Below, piece by piece: positions 31,274 through 42,859 of a stretch of DNA of 64,000 nucleotides. The DNA lies in contig NC_092347.1 of assembly GCF_963676685.1 (NCBI RefSeq), forward strand, positions 90,150,592-90,214,591, in the 5' to 3' direction. The notes beneath the pieces are model-generated. The model did no database searches. It was not told the origin of the DNA and was given only the letters and a program-made list of their open reading frames with translations. The translations under genes and the position numbers were made by a program. The DNA comes from Mytilus edulis (Eukaryota; Mollusca; Bivalvia; Mytilida; Mytilidae). Each line of letters opens with the position of its first letter. Positions within the stretch are counted from its first letter, which is position 1.

Positions 31274-32994
31274 GTGAGTTTTTCAATCTTAAATTAGAAA
31301 TTAGTAAAACTGTTTTTCTTCCATAGCATTACTTTTTCCCATTATTGGTGATTTTGTTTGAAAGGTAAAATGTTTAATCCACCATTTTCTGAATAAGAAA
31401 ATGCCTGTACCAAGTCAAGTATATGACAGTTGTTGTCTATTCGTTTGGTGTGCTTGAGCTTTTGATTTTGCCCATTTGGTTATAGTCTTTCCGTTTTGAA
31501 TATTCCTCGGAGTTCAGTATTTTTGTGTTTTCACTTTTTATACATTTACTAGAGTATAACGTTTTACTTGAATTTAATGTAAATGGAAATTATTGCTTAA
31601 GGAAGCTGGCTTGTCATGTTTTGGATTTTTTGACAGATTTTCGGAATCCTCTGGTTTTATCCATTTGAAAGTCTGGAAAAAATTTGCCCGATGACCCCCA
31701 TTTTTCTTTTTATAAATCTTTTACATGTATAATGATAAGCAATATGTAAAAGTCTTATAAATTTTTTTTATAAAAATTCTTTGGGTTCCTTTATTAACCC
31801 CCTATCTATATAAACTAGTGTTTTAAAAAGTTAATTACTTTAAAACTGAGAAGCGAACTTCCTTAAAGCCGTTTAACAATGGCAAAACATATGTTTACAT
31901 TAGTTATCATTGAATGGATTTGGGAAAATAACCAAATGAAATTGTATGTATCAAAGCAATTTGCATAAACGTAGAGAAATGTCAATGTTTACAAATAAGG
32001 TTTTCAGATGTATTCTTATATACATTTAACTGTGACAACATGATATGCTAGGACCAATCACACAATTAAGCGAAAAGTAATTTATTGCTCAATTTTATGA
32101 CAGATTGCCATAGATAACGAGCTAAAAAAACTAATATTGTCCTTTTGATTTTTTTGGGTGGGTTTGATGTTCCTGTTGAAAGTTTTATTCAGAAAAGATA
32201 TACGTAGGCATGATATGTTTTTAATGGTTTTCAATGTAAGCGATTATCTTGAATACAGATAGATTTGGCAGTGTCTGCTTGTAATTAAAGACAATCTAGT
32301 TTTGTATTTAAATGTATGTAACATAATTCAACTGATGACGTGACTAGGTTAAGCGAGGTTTTATTTCTTTTAAGATAAATAGAAATCACAGAAAATGAAA
32401 TATGAGGTCTTTTTCTGTCCCTTTAAGTCCCTAAGCTTCGGACGCGCTAAATTTAAAAACGTGTTGTTTGCTTATAAAATTATCCCTCGGATCATTATTT
32501 GTATACCTCGGTTATTGACTGCTATAACACCTTAGAAAATTTTGCCGGACATGTTTGAAGAAAAACACATCTGATGTCGAATTTGAGAACATACTTTTTT
32601 CTTTAGTATGCTTGATTGATTGTTTATCGTATCTGATCAAACATGTTCACACAGCGAAGTAAAATATCGGATATTTTCGCTATTTTATGCATTTTATGCA
32701 TTTTTTCTTTGATCTTTTTTGTGACAATTTTTCATATCATGCTACTTGCTTGAGATCGAAAATTATCGCTAGAAACTAAGGAGCCACGTGGCGTTGTTAA
32801 TGAAATTGACAATTTCGATATAGGTAAAACAGCGATAAACAGATTATCATTTGTCATCTCAACTCGATTGCTTTTATAGCTCTCGCCGTGCAACGTACAA
32901 ACTATCAGAAACAATACACGTGTCACGCCCAAGCTGAATTAAAAGCCGTACCATCACTATTATAGACAGCATTGTGGTTGGTTAAGGGCTATAA

Positions 32995-35692
32995 CTAAAG
33001 AATAAACAACACGAACCCCACCAAAAACTAGGGGTGATCTCAGGTGCTCCGCAAGGGTAACAGATCCTGCTCCACATGTAGCACCCGTCGTGTTGCTTAT
33101 GTTATAACAAATCCGGTTAATAGTCTCATTCGGTAGTTCACATTCACAAAATGGAAGGGGATTGTAGTTACGACGTAAGGAACATATCCGAAACAGTCAA
33201 ACTAATAGATTGAAAATAAACTTACAACGCCATGGCTAAAAAATAGAAAGACATACAGACAAATTATAATACACAAGACATAAAATAGAAAACTAAAGAC
33301 TAAGCAGCACGAACCCCCACAAAAAAGGCAGATCCTTCACCACATATGGCACCTGTCGTATTACTTATGTTATTACAAATCCGGTAAATAGTCCAATTCG
33401 GTAGGTCACATTCGTGAATAGGGTAGGGTATATTTGTTACGACGTAAGGAACATTTCCGATATCATCTGTGAAACGGTTATTCCATAGTGGTCAACCAAC
33501 TCGTGATGGCGTCCGTAAAATTTACGAAATGATGATTTCAACTTCACCATTTGGAACTCTTGATTTAATAGCTTCCTTGTGAGCAACAACCCTCTATCAA
33601 GAAAAATCATGATAGGAAATGCAAGCACGGGAATATCGTATCAATTGGGAGATATATACACTGTATGCAGGTGCTGCTGGATTGTTACTACTTAGAAATG
33701 GAAAGTTCACATTTGGAAAGCTGAAATCATCTCTTTTGTCGTAAAGTTTTGTTTTCAAACGACCCTCATTGTCAATTTCTAGATATGAGTCAAGATATGA
33801 GACCGACTTAACTGTATCTGTTGTATCCTTTATCTCTAGCCCAATGGGATAGATGCATTCGACATAGTCACAAAATTTTGAATTATTCAGTGAAAGAACA
33901 TAATCTATATAGCGGAAAGTAGAGATAAAGGATATGGCTAACTTCTTATCTTTCTTCCTAAGAAGTTCCTGTATGAAGTCAGCCTCATAATAATAAAGAA
34001 ACAAGTCGACAAGAAGAGGGGCAAAATTGAAATGCCGATAGTCTGTTGAGTAACACGTCCTCCGAACGTAACAAATATGTTGTCAATCAGGAAATCAAGC
34101 ATCTTGATAATGTCAGTTTCAGAAAAATTTTTGTTTGAGTGATCCTTTACAAAGTAGGATTTATCCCTTCCCAAGACAAGATACTTGTATCTTAGTTGGC
34201 CATTCCTTTTTATGAAACAAAGCAATACCAACTCTTTCAATTTATCTTTTAGTTTGGAATGAGGAATACTTGAATAAAATGTAGAAAAGTCAAATGTTTT
34301 AATACTATTACAGGATGAAAGAGCGTTAGATTGTATGTACTCTAAAAGATCATTGGAATTTTTAATTATCCACATCCGATTCACGCCACACTAGAATAGG
34401 CAGTTTCACAATAACTTTGAAGTCCGTCTTAGATTGCTGATAAAATAGATGTTAATAATTTAGAAAGAGGTTTCGTGGAGCACTTGGAAGACCCAGCAAT
34501 ATTCCTTTGTTTGTAAGGACACTTATACAGTTAAGGTATTCAATACAGTGATTGGAAATCCATTTCATCATTATTAGTTGAAATTCCAAAGAAACATAAA
34601 ACAGATCCATGATTTTCCAGGATTTCCTCTTTGGTAAGTGTTGTGAGGATATATGTTGGGTTTCCAAGTAAAGTGTCAATACCTAATTCGTTTATCAAGC
34701 AGTAAATGTAATGAGTTTTACACACAAAAACGATGTTATTTGGGGCTTTATCTGCGGGGACAACAACATATTTGTCATGACGGTAGGATAAGTGTTTTGA
34801 AACATTAGGGTCTTTAAAGATTGACGTAGCATGGGCATTGATAGACGCATTCAGTTTATAACACTTCCGTACGAAATGTGTTATTGAGAGGTCCAAAATA
34901 TCGTGAGCCGAAATCCATCAATTGAAAATACAACTTTAATTTTTTTATGGATTCAGTCAAGGATTATGTCAGACAGCGAGAGGGAAGACAAAGACAAAGA
35001 CACTCTTTCCGAATGAATTAAGACAGTGAGGTCGTTGATACAAATCAGAATAAAGAAACTGGTAAGAACGTGGCCAGCCGGATTATATGTAAATTGGGAA
35101 CTAGCACAAGTGCAATCAGCAGGTTTAGACTTGAAGTCGTCAAGACTGAGATCATACAAAACGTGCTTGTAATTGAAAATTTTAGTTGCAATAGGTTTGG
35201 TATAGGTAAAAGAAATGTTTGGTACAGAGTGGTCTTTGAAATAAGGAGGTATTTTCGATTGAACTTATTTATGATGAAGGATGTTGCCTAAGTTGGCGCC
35301 ATCGAGACTTTTGTTGGCAAAGGAAAGATTAAGAAAAGATCCTTTCTCGTTTTCATCTTTTCCAATTTCCAATGCGGACTAGCTTGAAAAGTCTGTGACT
35401 TGCAATGTCCGAAATTATAGCTGTAAGTTTGTATTGGTTTGCATGAGGGTTTGTAACATTGGTTTCCAAACATTGGTTTCCAAACATAAATTGAACAGAG
35501 AATGAAGTTTTGAACGGGGTAATTATGAATAAGGCTTCGTGCGAATGTGATGAATACCTTACGGTTTTTGTATAAATGGCAGCAAGTCATTAATAGAGAC
35601 ATCATGCAGAGTACGTGATGTATAATGGCGATGACCATGATATGACTGCGTCTACGTCGAGGAGTAGAGTTGAAAATATTCATCACATTCAC
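32995..35692 (-). mobile_element. Penelope-like retroelement relic, minus strand, in intron 1
   Basis: Broken reverse transcriptase in several frames, N to C: HDKYVVVPADKAPNNIVFVCK (about 34700-34790), MWIIKNSNDLLEYIQS and FDFSTFYSSIPHSKLKDKL (34200-34384), DIIKMLDFLIDNIFVTFGG, then FRYIDYVLSLNN (about 33880-33920), YDKRDDFSFPNVNFPFLSSN, and FRKFYGRHHELVDHYG near 33500. The catalytic YxDD box is YIDY, so an Asp is lost. A VPADK block and FDFST...IPH fit Penelope-like elements as I know them. Two head-to-tail 3' tails follow at 33280-33470 and 32995-33225 (both with ACGTCGTAACAA and GGATTTGTAATAACATAAG phrases on the minus strand), as in tandem Penelope copies. Confidence 0.7.
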
Positions 35693-35869
35693 CGAGCTAC
35701 ACGATGGACTAGATAGAACCTATACCATCAATTTTGTCATTGCAACCATATGGTGTTGCAGTTCCCAATTGTCTAACCCAGTAGTCCTCTTTTTGTCTAC
35801 GGAGAGGCGTTGCAAGATAAGGATGGTTAGAACTATGGTATATTTTTTCGCTAATGCGTACTGTTATAG

Positions 35870-36330
35870 AATAAAGGCAACAGTAGTATACCGCTGTTCA
35901 AAACTCATAAATCCATGGACAAAAAACAAAATCGGGGTAACAAACCAAAACCGAGCGAAACACATTAAATATAAGAGGAGAACAACGACACAACATCGAA
36001 ACGCAACACACACAGAAACAGACCAATCATCAGACAAAACACCACGAGAATAACAAATGTAACATGAAAACCAAATACATGAATTTGGGATAGACAAGTA
36101 CCGTGCCACGTCTTATCTCAATATCTCAAAAATAAGAGAAAACACAAACGACTCAACGTTAAAATGCAACACAAAGAGAAACGAACAATATATAACAATG
36201 ACCATCTTCCTGACTTGGTACAGGACACTTTTAAAGGGGAATAAAAGTGGTGGGTTGAACCTGGTTTTAAGGCATGCCAAACCTCGCACTTTAATGGCAA
36301 AGTTAAATATAACATTGAAATGACAACATA
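35870..36330 (-). repeat. Dispersed repeat C, minus strand
   Basis: GCAACAGTAGTATACCGCTGTTCAAAACTC...CCATGGACAAAAAACAAAATCGGGG...CATCTTCCTGACTTGGTACAGG. The plus-strand version occurs at about 40435-40610 and, most fully, at 50270-50640 (CACCAAGTCAGGAATATG...TTTGTTACCCCCATTTTG...AACAGCGGTATACTACTG). Non-coding; often adjacent to Penelope-like pieces here, so it may be one of their 3' regions. Confidence 0.6.
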
Positions 36331-36429
36331 ATATTACAGGACTACAATACAAATAAATAGGAGAACATATTAGACACAGAAAAACATGATTAATAGATAA
36401 CAAAAAGCATCAGGTTTAAAATTCAATAC

Positions 36430-36830
36430 GCCAAAAACGCGCCTTGCCCACACAAGACTCACCAGTGACGCCCAGATATAAAAGATCGAAAGTGAAAAAA
36501 GTACAAAGTTGTACAGCACTGAAGATCAAAAGTTGAAAAGGTTTCGCAAAATACGGCATTGTTTTTATGCCCGGGATAAGAACATTCTTATTATATAGAA
36601 CAATTCATGCTATTGCAAACAGTAAATTTTATCAAATGAATATGAAAGAGATATACACAAAGAAACTAAAGTATTAACTAATTACAGAAAACTAAACCTG
36701 AATACATAACGCCTATATATAAAAGATCGAACGTGAAAAAGGTACAAAGTTGTACAGCACTGAAGATAAAAAGTTGAAAAGGTTTTGACAAATACGGCAT
36801 TGTTTTTATGCACGGGATAAGATAGAAACG
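36430..36830 (-). repeat. Two diverged copies of repeat B, minus strand
   Basis: ATACGCCAAAAACGCGCC...ACAAGACTCACCAGTGACGCC...GTACAAAGTTGTACAGCACTGAAGATC...CAAAATACGGC at 36430-36560, and again from AACGCCTATATATAAAAGATCG at 36708. These are reverse complements of the repeat whose best copies are at 45115-45420 and 63225-63545. Confidence 0.6.
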
Positions 36831-38321
36831 ATGGAATGATCGGGCTGATTGAAATGCTGGTGAAGAATGTCGTTAGCATTGAGGTTAATGTCTGATCTAT
36901 GACCGCACATACGTTTGTTTAGCCTTTCTTTCGTTTCACCGACGTATACCAATCCTCAAAGTTTGCACTCTAATCCGTAGACGACATTAATCGATTTACA
37001 ATTCAGAACATCGTAACTTCTGGTAAAATATAACTTCTTAGTTAAATTGCTAGTGAATTCAGCATCTTGATATAAGAAATGTGTATTTTTTAATACAATT
37101 TAAACAAGCACTGTAGCTGTGAGAATTGCCCGGCTTAACATTACCTTTACTGTACTGGACCAAAGTTTTAACTTAATCTATAACTTGTCATGGTGTCAAT
37201 TATATAACAAATATCAAGTACGACCAAAAAATCTGAGGAAAACTGATTATTTGAGTGAATATTCTAATTCCAATTACCATTGTCTGCAATACATCATTAG
37301 ACCGGACCAAAATTCGAAATAAATCCGTAACTGATCTTGATAAAATATATACCAATCATCAAATCAATATCTGTAAGCATGACCAAATGAAATATGGAAA
37401 ATTCTTGGAATAATTGTTTGTGAGTAAGTTTGATCTATACATATCCGCCTCAGTCATATTGTTTGTTCAGCTGTTTGATGTAAATTGCTCATTAATATCA
37501 GTATATAAGGCTCATTTAACCTCAAACATCTTGAGGGTAACTGTTGTAGACTTTTTCATTAGAATTCTAAAATAAAAAAGAAGTACCTTTTTATACAAAT
37601 TCAATGAATTAAACCAGGAAATCTGCAAACAAGATTTTGATTATTTCAGTGTTCAAATCACTAATCAGTTCAATGATGATACAAAATCCCTAAAATTTAC
37701 GGATTTAACAATTCCCTGATTTTACAAATTCACCATAACACGGCAATGTTAAAACTGCAAATGTTGTGCTGATATTTAGAGTACTTATGAATATAATATG
37801 TTTTCAGCAGTTATCACCTTCACTGGTCATCAAATGGATAAATATGTCGTAGAGTTGTCACTTGTTAAGACTTACTTAAATTATTACAGTGACTGCATCT
37901 AACGATCCTTTACGATAAACAATTAAGCTAATCTGCAATCAAATCCATCTTCATGACTTGTATATCATTCAGTGTTACAAGTGTAGATTCTTCTGACAAG
38001 GAAAGGCCACTGAAAGCTGAATTTTTAGTTCAGTTAAGATGGCCGTGTGGAAATAGCGTGAAGTCGAATCATGGCGAGTGAAGAACAAAAATTTGCAAGA
38101 CGTAGTTTAAATGACAATGAGTCAACTGATCACAATAACAGCTATAGGTCGACACAGAGAAGCTATAAAAGGCCCCAAAATAACTAGTGTAAATCAATTC
38201 AACGACAAAACTAACTGGTGGCGTTTTTCAACTTGTTTGAATGCACTAACCCTCTCTTAACTTGAGATAGTGGTGTAACAGAACAATATAAGAAAATATA
38301 CAATTTTTATTTTATTTTTAG

Positions 38322-38472
38322 GATTTTACGAGTGCTTCAAATTTTTGGAGCATACAACTTTGTCGTATGGATTCAGATCGAGACAATAAAACAAACGGAG
38401 AGGAACTAGGAGATCCTAATTGTGTATGGTTTGAAGGACAAACCCCATCTCACACACCTATGAGCCATCCTG
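38322..38472 (+). CDS. Temptin-like protein 2, exon 2
   Basis: Acceptor TTTATTTTTAG|GATTTTACG; donor CCTG|GTAAGC. Codes DFTSASNFWSIQLCRMDSD, RDNKTNGEELGDPNCVWF and EGQTPSHTPMSHP, one codon longer than in gene 1. The DSDRDNKTNGEELGDPNC core is kept, and the NCVW ending is the commoner temptin form. The frame continues past the donor to a stop 84 bases later, so use of the GT is needed to reach exon 3. Confidence 0.88.
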
Positions 38473-38629
38473 GTAAGCATACACATGGAAACATAAACGT
38501 ATCAATAACATACGTAAATGGACTAATAACGATCTTATTTTTGATAATAAATTATTAATGTTTTGCTATTTCATATTATAGAAATATTAATTGCTTAAAC
38601 ACTAATACATCGAGTTGATTCATACGAAT

Positions 38630-38974
38630 GCCGTTTTATATGTGTATGGACGATTTCACAATGAAATCTATGACAAACGGGACGATTTCAACTACCCAAT
38701 TGATCTATTTTCAATTTTCAATTTCTCAGCAGTTACATCTGGTATCTTTCGTCCTCTTTTTCATACCCTCTGCCCCATCGTATGGTGTTAACATATCTTA
38801 GTTGATACGTTATTCTCGTGCATGCTCATAATGTACGGAATCCATATACAGGATTGTGCTCATTATGTAGAAACTGCTCCAAAAAATTATAAGGGGGAAA
38901 GATTAAAAATGACAATCCGTAAATGTCATGAACACCATCACGAATTGATTGATGTAAGCGATGTGTCCGTGTCT
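38630..38974 (+). mobile_element. Penelope-like 3' coding fragment
   Basis: GACGATTTCACAATGAAATC, then GACAAACGGGACGATTTCAA (the DKRDDFN block), a PSAPSYGV block, LIRYSRAC, and CATCACGAATTGATTGATG (HHELID), parallel to 49085-49390. It breaks off exactly where the next TIR element begins, so that element probably inserted into it. Confidence 0.65.
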
Positions 38975-39378
38975 TAAGGATGTACTTAGGTGAGGTTTTG
39001 AATTTGTGTCAAATGTTCGAACTCCTTGGTGTTTTTCCATACAATACAATGTAAAATATTTTGCCCCATAACACCCATTTATTTTTTCATAGAAAACTTA
39101 ATAGCTCACGAATGGTCATTTACCAAAATTTTAAAAGATTCTTGATTTTCTTTCTTTTGTTTTGAGATCCAAATAATACCAATGTGAACATAAGGTTAAA
39201 GTCCGAGTCAGCCTTTTCCCGCCATATTTTAAACCTCAAATATCTCGAAAAGGAGGTCCATGACCTATCAAATTTTTAGCTTATCTTTATCCTTGATTGA
39301 TGCTCTACCAGCTTATAGTATCAATTTTAATTTCTTAATTTCTTAAATTTTACCTAACCTCACTTAAGTACATCCTTA
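38975..39378. mobile_element. MITE with TAAGGATGTACTTA ends
   Basis: Terminal inverted repeats of about 24 bp with one mismatch: TAAGGATGTACTTAGGTGAGG at the left against CCTCACTTAAGTACATCCTTA at the right. About 400 bp, non-coding, with the phrase TTTCCCGCCATATTTTAAAC. The target duplication may be TA or TTA. The superfamily is not assigned. Confidence 0.7.
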
Positions 39379-39394
39379 CATAACTAAGTATAAA

Positions 39395-39465
39395 TAAAGA
39401 AGATGTGGTATGATTGCCGGTGAGACAACTCTCCACAAGAGATCAAAGTGACACACAACAACTAT
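39395..39465 (-). repeat. Family A repeat fragment, minus strand
   Basis: AAGAAGATGTGGTATGATTGCC...GAGACAACTCTCCACAAGAGATC is the reverse complement of the family A 3' end; only about 70 bases are kept. Confidence 0.65.
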
Positions 39466-40434
39466 TTAGATATGATGTTGTATTATGTGATTCTAATCGT
39501 ATATAATTAAATGTCTTATCGTTTGTACATGAACATGTTGTAGTTGTACATTTTTTTATTTTCTATTCTTATGTAAAAAAAAAACTGAAAGATCAATCAC
39601 CCAGTTCATTTATAAGATTTTAGTTGAAATCAACTATATGAACACGATTAATTTTTAAATGAGAAGAAATACCGACATAGCTAGATGAGACAATTATTTA
39701 TCTTATTTCTAACATAATTTTATATCAGTATTCTTGAATTTTTTAATTTTTTTTTACATTAAATGACATAGTTACATTTGTCCAAACCTGATCCTGAACT
39801 GTGGCAAATATTAAGAAATTTATATGTGACATCACTTTTGTAGCATTGATCTAGTCGTGTGAAAGACAGTTCGTAGTTCTGTTGTGCTGTCCTATGTTGT
39901 TTTACGTTTGGGTTTTTTTCTGTGGTTAGCATGTCGAAAGTACTATTTTTATTGTATATTTGTGTATATCTCTGTCTTGAATGTTCTTGTTATAGTTCGT
40001 TTCCCAGTGATAATGTTGGCTTTTTTTCAAAACTACCTCTGCCCCTTTTAATTGGGAAAATTTGCGTCATTTTTATCAAATTGGGAAATTTATAATAAAC
40101 CATGATTATGACTGGAACTTCAATTTACAGCCCTTTCCTCAAGAAGTTAACCCTCATTTTAAATAAGACCCCTTTTTGTCAGTGAAGATACTTTTAATAA
40201 AAATAGACCATCAAATCTGCACATATAGTCATTTTAGGCATGAAGAATGATTAAACGATTGTTTTTCAGTTTGTATTCATGCACAATTACTACTGAGACT
40301 GCACTGTTTGGGAAAAAAGTTGTCTTTTTGGAAAAATTTTAAGCCTATTTTTTTTTCAAATTGGGAATTTTCTCCAGGGGAAAAAGCCATTATTCTCCAG
40401 TAATTTGAGGCAACAATATCACTGTTTCCGTGTA

Positions 40435-40640
40435 TGTTGCATTGTCGTTTGGTTTTTTTTTTTTTTTTTTTTTGTTCACTTTTATAGTTGATGTGTTTCC
40501 CTCGGTTTTAGTTTGTAACCCGGATTTGTTTTTTTTTCTCTACCGATTTATGACTTTAAAACAGCGATATACTACTGTTGCCTCTATTTACATTGATATT
40601 CCACAAAGATTGTGCTTTCTGTCACCTTTATGTCGTGTCT
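40435..40640 (+). repeat. Repeat C copy, plus strand
   Basis: GTTTCCCTCGGTTTTAGTTTG...AACCCGGATTTG...GATTTATGACTTTAAAACAGCG...ATACTACTGTTGCCTC, parallel to 50525-50635. A T21 run (40451-40472) lies near the left end. Confidence 0.6.
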
Positions 40641-42056
40641 TATTCGTCATAAAAATCAACTTTGTCTGACGTGTCCATTTCATGGGCATTCAATCTTCAA
40701 CAGTTACATGCGTAAAATAATGTCTAAACAGTCATACCAAATGAAATTACAAATAATGTTATATTCCCCGTTTCAATTCTCAATTCTATAATTCAAAATT
40801 TTAAAGATATTTTGGTAGAATACAAGTCAAGATTTATCAAGTTTGATTCCTCCGCGACACCCTCACCCTTGACTCTCCTTTTTTTTAGATACACCAAAGG
40901 AACAATACTATTAATGAAGACCCTTCCAATTGTCATGTGTAGCCCTTTAACGGAGATGATAAATAGTTCATGCGTACACTATTATATCAGAGTATAACAT
41001 GGCATGTATTATCAGCCAAAGCTTCAATATCAAACAAAGAGCAGAAGGCTAGAGAGTGATGATAGCACATCTGATATGAAAATTGACATGTTTTGACCTT
41101 TTTATCATATGTTTCAACAATGACGAAAACTAACAGTTTAATATAGTGATCTTTTAATGTGGTATTCAATCAGAAGCTCAACACATTTTACCATATACTT
41201 CAGCAGAAAGTATATATACCAAAGCTTTTTTTATAAAACTTTCGAAATATAATTTCCATTACATAATATTTTTTCCTGTTGGCTAATATTTTTTTCTATA
41301 GTACTTTGTTACGCTTTTTACTGCTAACATACCATTAAGGCTTATTTTCCAGAATTTGCCGGTTGACCTCGTTTCAGAATCTACTGAATTCTGATTTGTA
41401 GTCTTACAAGTGTACAACAAAACGTTGTGATTGGTTAACAACGACACAAACAATAAAAATTGAACCAATGACATACCATCGTTTTCATTTTGGTGTAGGA
41501 ACAACAAGATTACCCAAGGTCTTTTATATTCGTAAAAGGCTAGATGCCATTCGATAACGTTACGGAATGGCATGCAATTATAGCCAGAAGCAGTTGATAA
41601 AGGTTTTTTGCTCTAAGTATATGATAAGCATGTGTATCATGCATGATGTTTACATTATGCAAAGTTTCAGTCAAACCTTTTCGGGCGTATTGAATGAAAC
41701 AAATAAAGATAAGTCTGTTGTGTGAACTAATGTATTATGGTTTTTCGTCATCTTAGACGCAAATATTCATAACACATCACTCAAGTTTTCAGCACTCTTT
41801 TTGTATCATTAAAAAGTACATTATAGGGATAATGATCATAGGTGCCCTTAAAAGAAATACACGAGACGAACGCTATTTTTTTATTGTTGTTTTGCTGATA
41901 TTGAAACAATTTCCAGAAAAAATAAATGATGAACAGATAGTTTTTCAGAATGGCAATAGTGTAACATGCGCTTAATTCCGTGTGATAAATTAATCAGAAG
42001 TGTCCATAATATTAAATTGTTCATGTGAGCTATCATGTTATTTTCTTATTTTGTAG

Positions 42057-42148
42057 GTATTTGTGAACCGGTTGGCCATCCCGAGTGCCTGAGACAACAA
42101 GGTTTTACCTGCGATCAAATGGAAAACAGCCCTCATCTTAAACCATAA
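42057..42148 (+). CDS. Temptin-like protein 2, exon 3
   Basis: Acceptor CTTATTTTGTAG|GTATTTG. Codes GICEPVGHPECLRQQGFTC, then DQMENSPHLKP-stop (residues 112-141). The first 19 bases are identical to exon 3 of gene 1. The three cysteines of this exon are conserved. Confidence 0.86.
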
Positions 42149-42198
42149 CACTTATGTTGTCTACTACAAATTCATCGATGTCTTATTCCTGTTTTTCA

Positions 42199-42204
42199 AA
42201 TAAA
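42199..42204 (+). terminator. Polyadenylation signal, temptin gene 2
   Basis: AATAAA in TTTTTCAAATAAAGATCAAG, 50 bases after the stop codon, a normal distance for a short 3' UTR. Confidence 0.6.
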
Positions 42205-42859
42205 GATCAAGAGTCATAATAATATTAAAAAGTTTCCAAAATCCCATCCCTTTTAAACATATTTGAAAATTATCATTATTTTCTTTATAAATGAAAACAG
42301 TCTGTTAAACATTCCATATTGCAGTCCTAATTATGAAATCGCTCAAATTATAATGGCATATTATTATTCTAAACTGTTTCCCAAAATTGATCGACCTGAA
42401 GATCATAAAAACATTTTATTAAAATCAAGTATGTCAATAAAGGTTTTGATTTTGTAAATATTGTCGGTATTTTTAACGATCATTCTGTTAAAGAACAAAT
42501 TTTGGGATATTTTGATAATTGAGCTCCCTCTTATTTGTTATGTTTACAGGAAATCTACCCGGAAATATTGGTTTATTAATAGCCAAGTGTGTAAAGATGT
42601 AACTATCAGTGACAATACACATACGTCATGTAATTTTGCATTATTTCCAAATACATTTTTAGCCCAATTTCCCATGGAATAACAGGAGATCTTAACGTCG
42701 TTCGCGACCGAGAGTTAAGATCATTCCTCAGTAAATTACTTAAATATAGTCCCCGGTCAATCATTAATTTGATTGAGTGTCGTAATATTATCCATGACTT
42801 ACTCAGTACTTACTGTATGAAATGAACAAAACTAGAAAAAGATGACATGAAATCTTTGG

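Larger units (their letters stand above)
31274..38321 (+). other. Intron 1 of temptin-like gene 2 (7.05 kb)
   Basis: Phase-0 intron bounded by CGG|GTGAGT and TATTTTTAG|GATTTT. The matching intron of gene 1 is 1.2 kb. The excess is largely repeat DNA: a Penelope-like element on the minus strand (32995-35692), repeat C (about 35870-36330) and two repeat B pieces (36430-36830). Stretches at 31870-32990 and 36830-38090 show nothing recognisable; 38100-38200 has a minus-strand family A fragment. Confidence 0.8.
38473..42056 (+). other. Intron 2 of temptin-like gene 2 (3.58 kb)
   Basis: Phase-1 intron. Contains a Penelope-like fragment (38630-38974), a TIR element (38975-39378), a minus-strand family A piece (39395-39465) and a repeat C copy (40435-40640). 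The remainder (about 39470-40430 and 40660-42050) has no supportable gene; the 96-residue minus-strand frame at 41283-41573 has no domain and overlaps simple AT-rich DNA. Confidence 0.75.

Noticed and set aside
41283-41573. 96-residue minus-strand frame within temptin gene 2 intron 2
   Set aside because: No domain, no homologous copy seen, AT-rich composition; most likely chance.
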